DNA from: Fontimonas thermophila
Lineage (GTDB): Bacteria; Pseudomonadota; Gammaproteobacteria; Nevskiales; Nevskiaceae
Assembly: GCF_900113085.1 (NCBI RefSeq)
Contig: NZ_FOOC01000005.1
Coordinates: 148,209 to 212,208, forward strand
DNA length: 64,000 nt
Direction: 5' to 3'
Below are positions 49,091 to 58,591 of the stretch, one piece after another. A model generated the notes under the pieces. That model was not told where the DNA came from, did no database searches, and saw only the letters and a list, made by a program, of their open reading frames with translations. How positions within the stretch are numbered: position 1 is the first letter of the stretch; the number at the start of each line of letters is the position of its first letter. Made by a program: the position numbers and the translations under genes.

Positions 49091-50186
49091 TCAGAGCCCC
49101 TGCTTGAGGCTCGCTTCGATGAATGGATCGAGATAGCCATCGAGCACTTTCTGGGTATCGGCGATCTCGACACCCGTGCGCAAATCCTTGATGCGCGACT
49201 GGTCGAGCACGTAAGAGCGGATCTGGCTGCCCCATTCGATGTCGGCCTTGGATTCTTCCAGAGCCTGCTTCTGGGCGTTGCGCTTCTGCATCTCGATTTC
49301 GTAGAGCCGCGCCTTGAGCATTTTCATCGCGCGGTCGCGGTTGGCGTGCTGGCTGCGCTCGGTCTGGCAGGCGACGACGATACCCGACGGCACGTGCTTG
49401 ATGCGGATCGCCGACTCGGTCTTGTTCACGTGCTGGCCGCCGGCGCCGCTGGAGCGGTAAGTCGTGACCTCCAGATCCGCCGGATTGATTTCGATCTCGA
49501 CGTCGTCATCGACCTCCGGTGAGACAAAGACACCGCAGAACGAGGTGTGGCGGCGGTTGCCGGAATCAAACGGCGACTTGCGCACCAGACGATGAACGCC
49601 GGTCTCGGTGCGCAGCCAGCCGTAGGCGTAGTCTCCCTGGACGTAAATCGTCGCCGACTTGATGCCGGCGACCTCGCCGTCCGAGCGCTCCAGGAGCTCG
49701 ACCTTGAAACCCTTGGCATCGGCCCAGCGCATGTACATGCGCAGCAGCATCTCGGCCCAGTCCTGGGCTTCGGTGCCGCCGGCACCGGCCTGGATGTCGA
49801 GATAGGCATTGGCGGCATCGAGTTCGCCACTGAACATGCGCTTGAACTCGAGCTCGTCGGCAAGCCGGCCGAGCTGGTGCAGATCACGCGCGATCTCATC
49901 GAGGGTGGCGGCGTCGTGTTCGGCCTCGGCGAGTTCGAGCAGCTCGAGCGCCTCCTTCAGGCTGGCGTCAGCGCGTTCCAGGGGCCGCACGACATCCTCG
50001 AGCCGCGCACGCTCGCGGCCCAGGTTCTGGGCATACTCGGGTTTGCTCCAGACATCGGCACGTTCCAGCTCGGCATTGACCTCGATGAGCCGGTCGCGCT
50101 TGTTGTCGTAGTCAAAGATAGCCCCGCAGCGCGTCGAAACGCGCTCGCAGGGCCGTCACCTCATTGCGGATCTGCTGGGCTTCCAT
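49091..50186 (-). CDS. prfB: Peptide chain release factor 2, with programmed +1 frameshift
   Basis: RF2 ends translation at UGA and UAA. The gene starts with ATG at 50186 and reads [20 protein letters not shown] in frame until a UGA after the CTT codon at 50115-50117; the ribosome shifts +1 and continues as [13 protein letters not shown] to 49091, giving 364 residues. SPF ([15 protein letters not shown]) is the stop-codon recognition tripeptide and GGQ ([12 protein letters not shown]) the catalytic motif. The mechanism makes RF2 autoregulated. It leads the prfB-lysS unit. Confidence 0.97.
50111..50117 (-). other. prfB recoding site CTTTGAC
   Basis: The heptamer CTT TGA C is the conserved RF2 frameshift site; the in-frame TGA is at 50112-50114. 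The upstream CGGGGC is an SD-like element at the usual spacing. It is a directly read sequence match to the known E. coli site. Confidence 0.96.
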
Positions 50187-50281
50187 GGCGGTCGGATGGC
50201 GCAGGGCCGCGCATTATACCGACCCCTGCGTGCACCACAGCATCCCGCGTCAACGAGACTCGACACGGACGCAAGGGCCGC

Positions 50282-50290
50282 TGCTATAGT
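50282..50290 (+). promoter_or_regulatory. Candidate extended -10 promoter of the OmpA-family gene
   Basis: TGCTATAGT fits an extended -10 (TGnTATAAT with one mismatch), 48 bases before the start codon. No good -35 was found at 16-18 bases. Confidence 0.35.
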
Positions 50291-50337
50291 TAGCGGGTCG
50301 AGCGTCCTGCGAAGGGCAGATCCAAGGAGAGAAACTG

Positions 50338-51681
50338 ATGAAACGACGTTTGGGGCTGTTCACGTTCCTGTTGACCTTGGCGGTCGCCCAGCCCGCACTG
50401 GCCCAGGATGAATACAGCGAATCGGCGGACGATTCCGGCGCCGAGGCGACAGCCGAGCCGGCGCTCTCCGGACGGCCGTACTACGTCTCGCCGATGTTTT
50501 CTTTTAGCCGCGTGGACAAAGACCGCGGCACCGACGATGGCATCGGCGGCATCATCTCGATCGGCAAGAAGGTCACCAGCGGCATGACGCTGGAGCTGAC
50601 CGGCTTTTTCTCGCAGATGGATCCGGAATCCGGCGCGGGGGACACCGTCGATTTCAAGGGTGTCGGCGTGGGGGCGATGATCTTCCCGTCCACCAGCAGC
50701 CCGAATTTCTATGGCGTGCTCGCGCTGATGTACGGCGCCGCCGACCATCACCCGGGGCTGATCCCGAATTACCGCTCGACGGTGTTCGACGTCGGCGCGG
50801 GCTATCTGTACCCGCTCACGCAGCGCATCCTGCTGCGCGGCGAGGCGCGTTACCGCACCGACCAGCACGATCGCAACGAGGCCGGCGTCAACCCCGGCAG
50901 CAGCGCGTTCAGCGACGGCCTGCTCAACCTCGGCCTGCTGTTGCCGCTGGGCGTCGTCGCCGATGCCCAGCCTCAGAGTGCGGAAGTGGTCACCACCAAT
51001 ACCGGCGATGCCGACAATGACGGCGTGACGGACGATCTCGACCGCTGCCCGGACACGCCGGCCGGCGCCATCGTCGATGAAAACGGCTGTGAGCGGGATT
51101 CCGACGGCGACGGCGTCGTCGATCGTCTCGACCAGTGCCCGGACACGCCGGCCGGCACGCAGGTCGGCGAGAACGGCTGCCCGCTCGATTCCGACGGCGA
51201 CGGCGTACTCGACGCCGAGGATGAGTGCCCGAACACCCCGGCCGGGGCCAAGGTGCTCGCCAACGGCTGCGCCCTGGTCGGCGACTGCCGCAAGCCGCGT
51301 GCCGGCGAGCAGGTCGATGAAAACGGCTGCGCGGTCGAGCAGAAATTCATCCTGCGCGGCGTCAAGTTCGAGTTCGACTCGGACCGTCTGACACCGCAGG
51401 CGATGGAAATCCTCAACGAAGTCGCCGCCACGCTGCAGGCCTATCCGGATGTCCAGGTCGAACTCGAAGGCCACACCGACTCGATCGGCACCGATGCCTA
51501 CAACCTGGGTCTGTCGGAGCGTCGCGCCAACGCGGTGAAGACCTATCTGGTCGGCCGCGGCATCGAGGCCAGCCGCATGACCCCGGTCGGCTATGGCGAG
51601 AGCCGGCCGATCGCGACCAATGACACCGAGGAGGGGCGCGAGGAAAACCGCCGCGTCGAACTCAAGGTCATCGAGGACTGA
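50338..51681 (+). CDS. OmpA family outer-membrane protein with thrombospondin type 3 repeats
   Basis: A 447-residue exported protein. The signal peptide ends about PALAQ; residues 45-205 form a small beta-barrel-like domain. Three calcium-binding TSP3 repeats follow (DADNDGVTDDLDRCPDTP, DSDGDGVVDRLDQCPDTP and a third). The last 120 residues are the OmpA peptidoglycan-binding domain with HTDSIGTDAYNLGLSERRANAVKTYL. It resembles OprF-like proteins. A strong terminator follows. Confidence 0.94.
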   Translation: MKRRLGLFTFLLTLAVAQPALAQDEYSESADDSGAEATAEPALSGRPYYVSPMFSFSRVDKDRGTDDGIGGIISIGKKVTSGMTLELTGFFSQMDPESGAGDTVDFKGVGVGAMIFPSTSSPNFYGVLALMYGAADHHPGLIPNYRSTVFDVGAGYLYPLTQRILLRGEARYRTDQHDRNEAGVNPGSSAFSDGLLNLGLLLPLGVVADAQPQSAEVVTTNTGDADNDGVTDDLDRCPDTPAGAIVDENGCERDSDGDGVVDRLDQCPDTPAGTQVGENGCPLDSDGDGVLDAEDECPNTPAGAKVLANGCALVGDCRKPRAGEQVDENGCAVEQKFILRGVKFEFDSDRLTPQAMEILNEVAATLQAYPDVQVELEGHTDSIGTDAYNLGLSERRANAVKTYLVGRGIEASRMTPVGYGESRPIATNDTEEGREENRRVELKVIED

Positions 51682-51701
51682 CCCCCCACGGCCGCAATAC
51701 G

Positions 51702-51735
51702 AACCCGCCGGTAGCCTGGCTACCGGCGGGTTTTT
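51702..51735 (+). terminator. Intrinsic terminator of the OmpA-family gene
   Basis: Twelve-base arms CCCGCCGGTAGC and GCTACCGGCGGG with a three-base loop, then TTTTT. It lies 22 bases after the stop. Confidence 0.93.
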
Positions 51736-51801
51736 CGTTGCCTTGCTGCGAAAAGCAGCGTACGGAGAGAGTCTGCGCTGCGGCTGATGGCCGAAATCGC
51801 C

Positions 51802-53433
51802 TCAGGCCGTCGGCAGCTTGTGATCCTTGAAGATCTCGCGCAGGCGCAGCTTGGAGATCTTGCCGGTCGCGGTCATCGGCAGCTCGCTGACGAAAACGAC
51901 GTCGTCGGGAATCCACCACTTCGCGACCTTGCCCGGATACAGCGCCAGCAATTCCTCCCGGCTGACCTCCTGTCCGGGTTTCTTGACGATGATCAGCAAG
52001 GGCCGCTCGTCCCATTTCGGATGGCGCACGCCAATCACGGCAGCCTGGGCCACGGCGGGATGGGCGCAGGCGACATTCTCGAGATCGATCGAGCTGATCC
52101 ACTCGCCACCGGACTTGATGACGTCCTTGGATCGGTCGGTGATCTGCAGGTAGCCATCGGGGTCGAGCGTGCCGACGTCACCGGTGGGGAACCAGCCATC
52201 GCGCAAAGGGCTCTCCGTGGCCCTGTAGTAGCGGTCGATCACCCAGTACCCCTTGACCAGCAGATCGCCGAACGCCTTGCCGTCACGCGGCAGCTCGCGG
52301 CCATCGGCATCGACGATCTTGAGCTGCACCCCGAATGGCGGACGACCCTGCTTGACCTCGATCGCGAACTGCTCCTCTTTCGACAGCGCGAGATGCTTCT
52401 TCTTGAGCGTGTTGAAGGTCCCCAGCGGCGATAGCTCGGTCATGCCCCAGGCGTGATGGATCTTGACGCCGTAGTCGCGCTCGAAGGTTTGCATCAAGGC
52501 CGGTGGACAGGCAGACCCGCCGATCACGCATTTGCGCAGCGTCGTCAGCCGCAGCTTGTGGGTCTGCAGATACTGCAGCAGGCCTTGCCAGACCGTCGGC
52601 ACGCCGGCGGAGAAGGTCACCCCCTCGGTCTCGAACAGTTCATACAGGCTCGCACCATCGAGCGACGGGCCCGGGAACACCAGCTTGGCGCCGACCATCG
52701 GAGCGATGTACGGAATCGCCCAGGCATTGACGTGGAACATCGGCACCACGGGCAGGATGCAATCGCGTGCCGAGGCACCGAAAACATCCGGCAAGCTTGC
52801 ACTGAAGGTATGCAGCAGCATCGAGCGGTGCGAATAAAGCACGCCCTTGGGATTGCCCGTCGTGCCCGAGGTGTAGCACAGCGTGCAGGCGCTGCGCTCG
52901 TCGAATTCCGGCCAGTCGTAGCGGTCCGTCTCGGCGGCGATCCACTCCTCGTAGGCAATCAGGTTGGGAATCGGCTGAGCCGGCATGTGGGCGCGATCGG
53001 TCAGCGCGACCCAGTGCTTCACGCTCGGGCATTTGGCAGCGATCGATTCGACCAGCGGCGCGAACGTCAGATCGAAACACAGCACCGTATCCTCGGCATC
53101 GTTGATGATCCACGCGATCTGCTCGGCAAACAGGCGCGGATTGACCGTGTGCATGACGGCCCCGATGCCGGAAACGGCGTAATACAGCTCGAAATGGCGA
53201 TAACCATTCCAGGCCAGGGTTGCGACGCGGTCGCCCGGCTGCACACCGAGGCGCTTCAACGCATTGGCCAGCTGGCGTGCGCGGCGCGCGGCATCGGCGT
53301 AGCCGTAGCGGTGGATCGACCCTTCGACCGTGCGCGAGACGATTTCGGTATCACCGTGATACTGCTCTGCATGGCGCAGCAGCGACGAGATCAATAGCGG
53401 GGCGTCCATCATCTGCCCTTGCAGCATCGGCAT
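51802..53433 (-). CDS. AMP-dependent acyl-CoA ligase (3-(methylthio)propionyl-CoA ligase-like)
   Basis: A 543-residue ANL-superfamily enzyme that activates a carboxylic acid with ATP and CoA. Motifs are [17 protein letters not shown] (P-loop), [11 protein letters not shown] (A5) and [15 protein letters not shown] (hinge and A8). The N-terminus [20 protein letters not shown] matches the DmdB/fatty-acyl-CoA synthase group, so the substrate may be a medium- or long-chain fatty acid; the DMSP name is only a family label. GGAGGAG seven bases before the ATG fixes the start. It diverges from the thioesterase-alcohol dehydrogenase pair. Confidence 0.93.
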   Translation of the reverse strand: MPMLQGQMMDAPLLISSLLRHAEQYHGDTEIVSRTVEGSIHRYGYADAARRARQLANALKRLGVQPGDRVATLAWNGYRHFELYYAVSGIGAVMHTVNPRLFAEQIAWIINDAEDTVLCFDLTFAPLVESIAAKCPSVKHWVALTDRAHMPAQPIPNLIAYEEWIAAETDRYDWPEFDERSACTLCYTSGTTGNPKGVLYSHRSMLLHTFSASLPDVFGASARDCILPVVPMFHVNAWAIPYIAPMVGAKLVFPGPSLDGASLYELFETEGVTFSAGVPTVWQGLLQYLQTHKLRLTTLRKCVIGGSACPPALMQTFERDYGVKIHHAWGMTELSPLGTFNTLKKKHLALSKEEQFAIEVKQGRPPFGVQLKIVDADGRELPRDGKAFGDLLVKGYWVIDRYYRATESPLRDGWFPTGDVGTLDPDGYLQITDRSKDVIKSGGEWISSIDLENVACAHPAVAQAAVIGVRHPKWDERPLLIIVKKPGQEVSREELLALYPGKVAKWWIPDDVVFVSELPMTATGKISKLRLREIFKDHKLPTA

Positions 53434-53566
53434 TGCCGGTCTCCTCCAGCGGTGTGCGAGAAGCCAGATTATGGTGCAGGATCATCCCCGCTGGGTAGTC
53501 CCGGGCTTTGCCGGCGCCAGCCGCGCAGCCTAGGATCACGACCCAGAATGTTTTTCGGGAGCGCCC

Positions 53567-54010
53567 GTGGGAACGAGCCGCCACGATTATCCCTACCTGC
53601 AGCGCATCACCACGCGCTGGAAAGACAACGACGTCTATGGCCACGTCAACAATGTCGAGTACTACAGCTACTTCGACACCGTCATCAATACCTGGCTGAT
53701 CCGCGAAGGGGGTCTCGACATCCACGCCGGCGGCGTGATCGGCGTGTGCGCGGAATCGCATTGCCGCTACCTCGATTCCCTGGCCTTTCCAGACTCGATC
53801 GATGCCGGATTGCGCGTCGCTCATCTCGGGCGCTCCAGCGTGCGCTACGAGATCGGCCTGTTCCGCGAGCAGGCATCGACGCCGGCGGCCGAGGGCTGGT
53901 TCGTGCACGTCTTCGTCGATCGCGCCAGCCGCCGACCGACCCCGATACCCGAACGCCTGCGCGCAGCGCTCACGCGCCTGCACGTGCTCTCGCCGGAGTC
54001 CGCCGCATGA
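53567..54010 (+). CDS. Hotdog-fold acyl-CoA thioesterase (4-hydroxybenzoyl-CoA family)
   Basis: A 147-residue hotdog-fold thioesterase. [23 protein letters not shown] is the family signature with the catalytic aspartate ([10 protein letters not shown]). Starts at GTG 53567 with GGGAG five bases before; the ATG at 53548 is out of frame. The stop overlaps the dehydrogenase start (ATGA), so they are coupled. Likely hydrolyses acyl- or aryl-CoA made by the adjacent ligase; specificity unknown. Confidence 0.92.
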   Translation: MGTSRHDYPYLQRITTRWKDNDVYGHVNNVEYYSYFDTVINTWLIREGGLDIHAGGVIGVCAESHCRYLDSLAFPDSIDAGLRVAHLGRSSVRYEIGLFREQASTPAAEGWFVHVFVDRASRRPTPIPERLRAALTRLHVLSPESAA

Positions 54011-55134
54011 AAGTCCGCGCCGCCGTCCTCAGCCAGATGGGCCTACCCGCGCCTTATGCCCGTTCGCAGCCGTTGCGCGTGACCGAACTCGAACTCGATC
54101 CGCCGGGGCCAGGAGAACTGCTGGTGCGCGTGCGTGCCGCAGGCCTGTGTCATTCCGATCTTTCCGTGATCGACGGTTCACGCCCGCGGGTCATGCCGAT
54201 GGTGCTGGGGCACGAGGCGGCGGGTGAAATCGTCGAGTGCGGCCCTGACGTCGCCGGTTTTGCACCCGGCGATACCGTTGTGTTCGCCTTCGTGCCCAGT
54301 TGTGGCCATTGCAGCTACTGCGCCGAGGGCCGCGCCGCTCTATGCGAACCCGGCGCACAGGCCAATGTCGCCGGCACCCTGCTGTCGGGGGCGCGGCGCT
54401 GGCGCGCGGACGACGGCACTATGCTGCATCACCACCTCGGTGTTTCCGCGTTTGCCGAGTACACGGTCGTCTCGGCGCGCTCGGCCGTGCGCATTGATCC
54501 GGACCTGCGGCCGGAAATCGCCGCGCTGTTCGGCTGCGCGGTCATGACCGGTGTCGGTGCCGTCGTCAATACGGCACATGTTGCGCCTGGGGACAGCGTC
54601 GCGATCTTCGGCATGGGCGGGGTCGGTCTTGCCGCCCTGCTCGGTGCGCTTGCCGCCGGCGCCCACCCGATCGTTGCCATCGACGTGCTGCCGGCCAAGC
54701 TGGAACTGGCCCGCTCACTCGGCGCGACGCATACCGTGCTGGCCGGTCCGGACGGCGTCGCCGAGGTGCGTGAGATCACACGCGGCGGAGCCGCCTGTGC
54801 GCTCGAAACCGCCGGGTCGGAAGCGGCGCTCGCGCAGGCCTATGCTGCGACGCGCCGTGGCGGCACCACGGTCACCGTCGGCCTGCCTCATCCGCACAAG
54901 CAGTTCGCGATCTCTGCCGTGAGTCTGGTCGCCGAAGAACGTACGGTGAAAGGCTCGTACATGGGTTCCGCCGTCCCCCGGCGCGATCTGCCGCGCTACA
55001 TCGCCCTGCATCGCGCCGGTCGCCTGCCGGTGGACCGCTTGCTCACCCATACGCTCGCGCTCGACGAGATCAACCCCGCCTTCGACCGCCTGGCGTGCGG
55101 CGCGGCCGTGCGCCAGGTCGTGCTATTCCCCTAG
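54007..55134 (+). CDS. Zinc-dependent alcohol dehydrogenase (MDR family)
   Basis: A 375-residue medium-chain dehydrogenase. Catalytic zinc ligands are in GLCHSDLS and GHEAAGEI; structural zinc cysteines are in [16 protein letters not shown]. The NAD Rossmann motif is [18 protein letters not shown]. Related to class III/benzyl or aryl alcohol dehydrogenases. Coupled by ATGA to the thioesterase gene. Physiological alcohol unknown. Confidence 0.93.
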   Translation: MKVRAAVLSQMGLPAPYARSQPLRVTELELDPPGPGELLVRVRAAGLCHSDLSVIDGSRPRVMPMVLGHEAAGEIVECGPDVAGFAPGDTVVFAFVPSCGHCSYCAEGRAALCEPGAQANVAGTLLSGARRWRADDGTMLHHHLGVSAFAEYTVVSARSAVRIDPDLRPEIAALFGCAVMTGVGAVVNTAHVAPGDSVAIFGMGGVGLAALLGALAAGAHPIVAIDVLPAKLELARSLGATHTVLAGPDGVAEVREITRGGAACALETAGSEAALAQAYAATRRGGTTVTVGLPHPHKQFAISAVSLVAEERTVKGSYMGSAVPRRDLPRYIALHRAGRLPVDRLLTHTLALDEINPAFDRLACGAAVRQVVLFP

Positions 55135-55153
55135 AGCACTGGGCGCAAAATCG

Positions 55154-55180
55154 GCGCGGTGCGGACAAAACGCACCGCGC
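55154..55180. terminator. Hairpin between convergent dehydrogenase genes
   Basis: Perfect ten-base arms GCGCGGTGCG and CGCACCGCGC with loop GACAAAA, in the 73-base gap between the alcohol and aldehyde dehydrogenase stops. No T-tract on either strand, so it is only terminator-like. Confidence 0.5.
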
Positions 55181-55207
55181 GGACATCGGCGGAGCAGCCG
55201 GCGCCTG

Positions 55208-56641
55208 CTAGCGCGGCGGGGTGCGCACGACCATGATCCGTGGTTCGGTCAGATGCTCGATCGCCCAGGCCACGCCCTCGCGACCCAGCCCCGATTCCTT
55301 GACTCCACCGTAGGGCATGTGATCGACGCGGAAACTCGGCACGTCGCCGATGACGACCCCACCGACCTCGAGCCGGTTCCAGGCTCGCCGCGCCTTGTGC
55401 AGATCACGCGTGAAGACACCGGCCTGCAGCCCGTAGCGGCTATCGTTGACCTCGTCGAGCGCGGCCTCGAAGTCGTCGAAGGGCGCGAGCAGCGCGACCG
55501 GACCGAACGCCTCGCAGGCGTAAAGCTCACAGTCGCGCGGAACGTTCTCCAGCAACGCCGGCGTCATCAAGGCGCCGTGGCGCTCGCCACCGCAGAGCAG
55601 GCGCGCGCCGCGCGCGATCGCCGCCTCGATCCACTCTGCGAGACGGATCGCCTCGCGCTCGGCGATCAGCGGGCCGACGAAGGTCCGCTCGTCACGCGGA
55701 TCGCCACAGACGAGTGATCGCGTCGCCGCGACGAGACGCTCGCGCAGGGCCGCGTAAATCGACCTGTGCGCGAGGATGCGTTGCACGCTGATGCAGGACT
55801 GCCCCGACTGGTAAAAAGCGCCGAAGATCAATCGCTGCACCGCATCGTCGAGATCGGCATCGGCATCGACGATGCAGGCCGCATTGCCGCCCAGCTCCAG
55901 AATCACTTGCTTGTGCCCGGCGCGGGCCTTGATGTCCCAGCCCACCGCCGGCGAGCCGGTGAACGACAGCAGCTTGATCCGCGCGTCGCGGATCATCGGT
56001 TCGGCATCCGCCGGCGCACACGGCAGGATCGAAAATGCGCCTGCGGGCAAGGCGGTTTCGGCGAGGATCTCGCCGATCAGCAAAGCCCCGACCGGCGTGC
56101 TGCTCGCCGGCTTGAGGACGAATGGACAACCCGCTGCGATCGCCGGCGCGATCTTGTGTGCGGCCAGGTTCAACGGAAAATTGAACGGGCTGATGAACGC
56201 ACAGGGACCGACCGGCACGCGCTGAATCACCGACCAGTACCCGTGGGCGCGCGCACTGATATCGAGCGGCAGGTAGTCGCCGGTCAGACGCACCGCTTCG
56301 CCGGCGGCGTATTTGAAGGTGTCGATCAAACGGGTCACCTCGCCGCGCGCGTCGCGGATCGGCTTGCCGGCCTCGATGCACAGCGCCATGGCCAGCTCAT
56401 CGGCACGCTGCTGAAACCGCTGCACGCAGTGTTCGAGGACCGCCTGGCGGGCATAAGCCGGCAGCTCGGCCATCGGCCGCGTTGCGGCGGCGGCATGGGC
56501 GATGGCTTGCTCGACGAGCGTGCGGTCGGCGAGCGCGACCTCGGTTGCGATCGCACCCGAGTACTTGTCGGTCACCGGCAGCCGGCGCCCGGTCTCCAGC
56601 GGCTGGCCGGCGAGATAGAGCGGATAGGACGGCTTGAGCAT
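55208..56641 (-). CDS. NAD(P)-dependent aldehyde dehydrogenase
   Basis: A 477-residue aldehyde dehydrogenase superfamily enzyme. The catalytic cysteine is in YQSGQSCISVQR, the general-base glutamate in VILELGGNAACI, and the NAD site in FISPFNFPLNLAAHK. Closest in style to lactaldehyde/phosphonoacetaldehyde/glyceraldehyde-3-phosphate types. It converges on the alcohol dehydrogenase gene, so alcohol to acid oxidation is a sensible joint role. Confidence 0.93.
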   Translation of the reverse strand: MLKPSYPLYLAGQPLETGRRLPVTDKYSGAIATEVALADRTLVEQAIAHAAAATRPMAELPAYARQAVLEHCVQRFQQRADELAMALCIEAGKPIRDARGEVTRLIDTFKYAAGEAVRLTGDYLPLDISARAHGYWSVIQRVPVGPCAFISPFNFPLNLAAHKIAPAIAAGCPFVLKPASSTPVGALLIGEILAETALPAGAFSILPCAPADAEPMIRDARIKLLSFTGSPAVGWDIKARAGHKQVILELGGNAACIVDADADLDDAVQRLIFGAFYQSGQSCISVQRILAHRSIYAALRERLVAATRSLVCGDPRDERTFVGPLIAEREAIRLAEWIEAAIARGARLLCGGERHGALMTPALLENVPRDCELYACEAFGPVALLAPFDDFEAALDEVNDSRYGLQAGVFTRDLHKARRAWNRLEVGGVVIGDVPSFRVDHMPYGGVKESGLGREGVAWAIEHLTEPRIMVVRTPPR

Positions 56642-56719
56642 GCGGACCCTCTCTCGGTTCGTGTCGGTGTCGTGACGGACGGCACGTCAAGCTGCATGCG
56701 GCCGACAGGCCAATCCGCA

Positions 56720-58429
56720 TCAAAACGGCAGACGCTGGCGCGCGCTCTGCCAGGCGGTTTCGAGCAGAGCCTGCGCTTCTTTGACACGCTCCGCGGACAT
56801 CCCGGCCGCAGAGAGCTCCGCGCTCATCTCCGCGACCAGCGTCTGCCAGCTCGGCGGCGGGGGCATCTCGCCATCGGACGTTTCCAGCTCGTCGAGCAGC
56901 TTTTCCATGCGTTCCAGATCGGCGCGCCAGTGCGCGTTATCCGCGCCATGCTGCAGCAGCCGCTTGACCAGCAGCGGGCCCCAGCTCGTGTTGAGGAATT
57001 TGATCGCCGGGTGCGGGATCGGCCGGCCAAACGTGCGCAGCTCCAACTCGCGCACGACCAGGCGCTTGGCTTCCTGCACCACCGCCTCCCGGCGCTGCTG
57101 TGCCTGCCGCCGCTGACCCTCGAAAAAGCGGGCGATCTCCTCCTCGCTGATCGGCTGCGCGGTGAGCATGGCTTCGCGCACGAAGTCGGGGGCAAGATCG
57201 AACTGCACGAGCACCTGCTGCAAGACTTCGGCCATCTGCCGCGCCTCGACGGTACCGGTGACGCGTGAAGTCGCCGCCTTGAGCATCAGCTCGTTGACGA
57301 GGCTACGCAGCGGATGCGTCAGGGCGGTAAACAGGGTCGCGTCGGTAAGCGCGGATTTCACCAGCGGGAAACGCACCGACTCATGCTGCGGCCCCAACTC
57401 CTGCGGCACCAGCGGATCTTCGGTGGCTTCGTTGAGAAACTGACCGGCCAGCGAGATCCGTTGCAGCGGCACCCAGCGGCGCTCCGGCGGAATGTCAGGC
57501 CCGCCGCTGAGTGGTGCTTCGGTCTGCAGGGCGAGTAAATCGGCGGCGAGCCTGCTGTCGGAATAACTCTCGCCATCGATTGGCCCTTTGGCCACGGCGG
57601 CCTCGAGCATCGCCCGCGTCTTGGCATCGATCGGGCGCACCTTGGACGCAGCGGCCGGCGTTGCCCGGGCATGCGCCGGTGCGGTGGCAGGCGCCGGCGC
57701 GCTGGCTGCCGTCTGCATCGGCTGCGCGCGCAAGGTCTCGCGCTGCAGCAAGGCCTGCGTCTCGGTGACCCGCACCTCGATATCGGCCAGGGCATCGAGC
57801 AAAGTGCGGTAGAAGCGCGGCAACAGCGGCAGGACGTGCTCGTCGAATTGCTCGAACAGCAGGCGCAGCGCGCCCCCCGAGCAATTCATCGCCACCGCCG
57901 TCTCCTGCAGCGCGTGGCACAGATCGGCCGGCGAGACGGCACCGGCGCGCACCGGGAAATACACCGTGCGGCGCACGCTCTGCATGCGCGCATCCAGATC
58001 GGTGATCAGCGCCGCATATTGCGTTTCCGCGCGCAGCTCGGCGCGGGTCAGCAGCAGCACGTCACCGCGTTCGGGATCGACGGCCGCGGAATCGCCGGTA
58101 CGCGCCGCCCCGATCAGCCGACTCTCGACGCGCTGGATGAAATCGCATGTCCAGTTTTCTCCCCCAGGGCCTTTCACGGCCTGGGCCAGTTCGAGGCAGG
58201 CGCGTCGCTCTGCAACGCTTTGCGTGGAACGCGCTCGTTGGACGAGCACGAGGGGCAGTTGACGCATGAAGCCGCCGAAGAGCTCGGTCAGCGCGCCGGC
58301 TACCGTGCGCCGTAGCGCATCGACCGCGGGACTGCCCGGCGGCCGCTGGGGCCCCTCGGCATCGGCCGAGGTCGGACCGTCCTGGCCTTGTTCCATCGGC
58401 GTGCGCTCCGGAATCCTGTTCATCGCCAT
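56720..58429 (-). CDS. DUF1631 family protein
   Basis: A 569-residue soluble protein. The C-terminal half carries the DUF1631 blocks FLNTSWGPLLVKRLLQHG and NAHWRADLERMEKLLDEL. Residues 235-265 form an Ala/Pro-rich linker. The family is found in many beta- and gammaproteobacteria but has no assigned function. A GAGG site at the start supports 58429, or 58423 as the alternative. No obvious operon partner. Confidence 0.9.
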   Translation of the reverse strand: MAMNRIPERTPMEQGQDGPTSADAEGPQRPPGSPAVDALRRTVAGALTELFGGFMRQLPLVLVQRARSTQSVAERRACLELAQAVKGPGGENWTCDFIQRVESRLIGAARTGDSAAVDPERGDVLLLTRAELRAETQYAALITDLDARMQSVRRTVYFPVRAGAVSPADLCHALQETAVAMNCSGGALRLLFEQFDEHVLPLLPRFYRTLLDALADIEVRVTETQALLQRETLRAQPMQTAASAPAPATAPAHARATPAAASKVRPIDAKTRAMLEAAVAKGPIDGESYSDSRLAADLLALQTEAPLSGGPDIPPERRWVPLQRISLAGQFLNEATEDPLVPQELGPQHESVRFPLVKSALTDATLFTALTHPLRSLVNELMLKAATSRVTGTVEARQMAEVLQQVLVQFDLAPDFVREAMLTAQPISEEEIARFFEGQRRQAQQRREAVVQEAKRLVVRELELRTFGRPIPHPAIKFLNTSWGPLLVKRLLQHGADNAHWRADLERMEKLLDELETSDGEMPPPPSWQTLVAEMSAELSAAGMSAERVKEAQALLETAWQSARQRLPF

Positions 58430-58591
58430 CCTCGCTTGCCTGCGCCGCTGCGCGTCCTTGCCTGCATGACCCGCTGCCGGGCACGCGGATGCCTGACATT
58501 ACGCGAATCCGCTGTGCCTGGCAGTACCACACCCCCTCTCCGCCGACGAAAGCACCCAGTCTGGGCATGAACGGGCGATGGGCAGCGCGGA

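Noticed and set aside
48044..49522. 492-codon plus-strand open frame over lysS and prfB
   Set aside because: Antisense to two highly conserved genes.
55766..57268. 500-codon plus-strand open frame
   Set aside because: Antisense to aldehyde dehydrogenase and DUF1631 genes; Arg/Gln-rich shadow translation.
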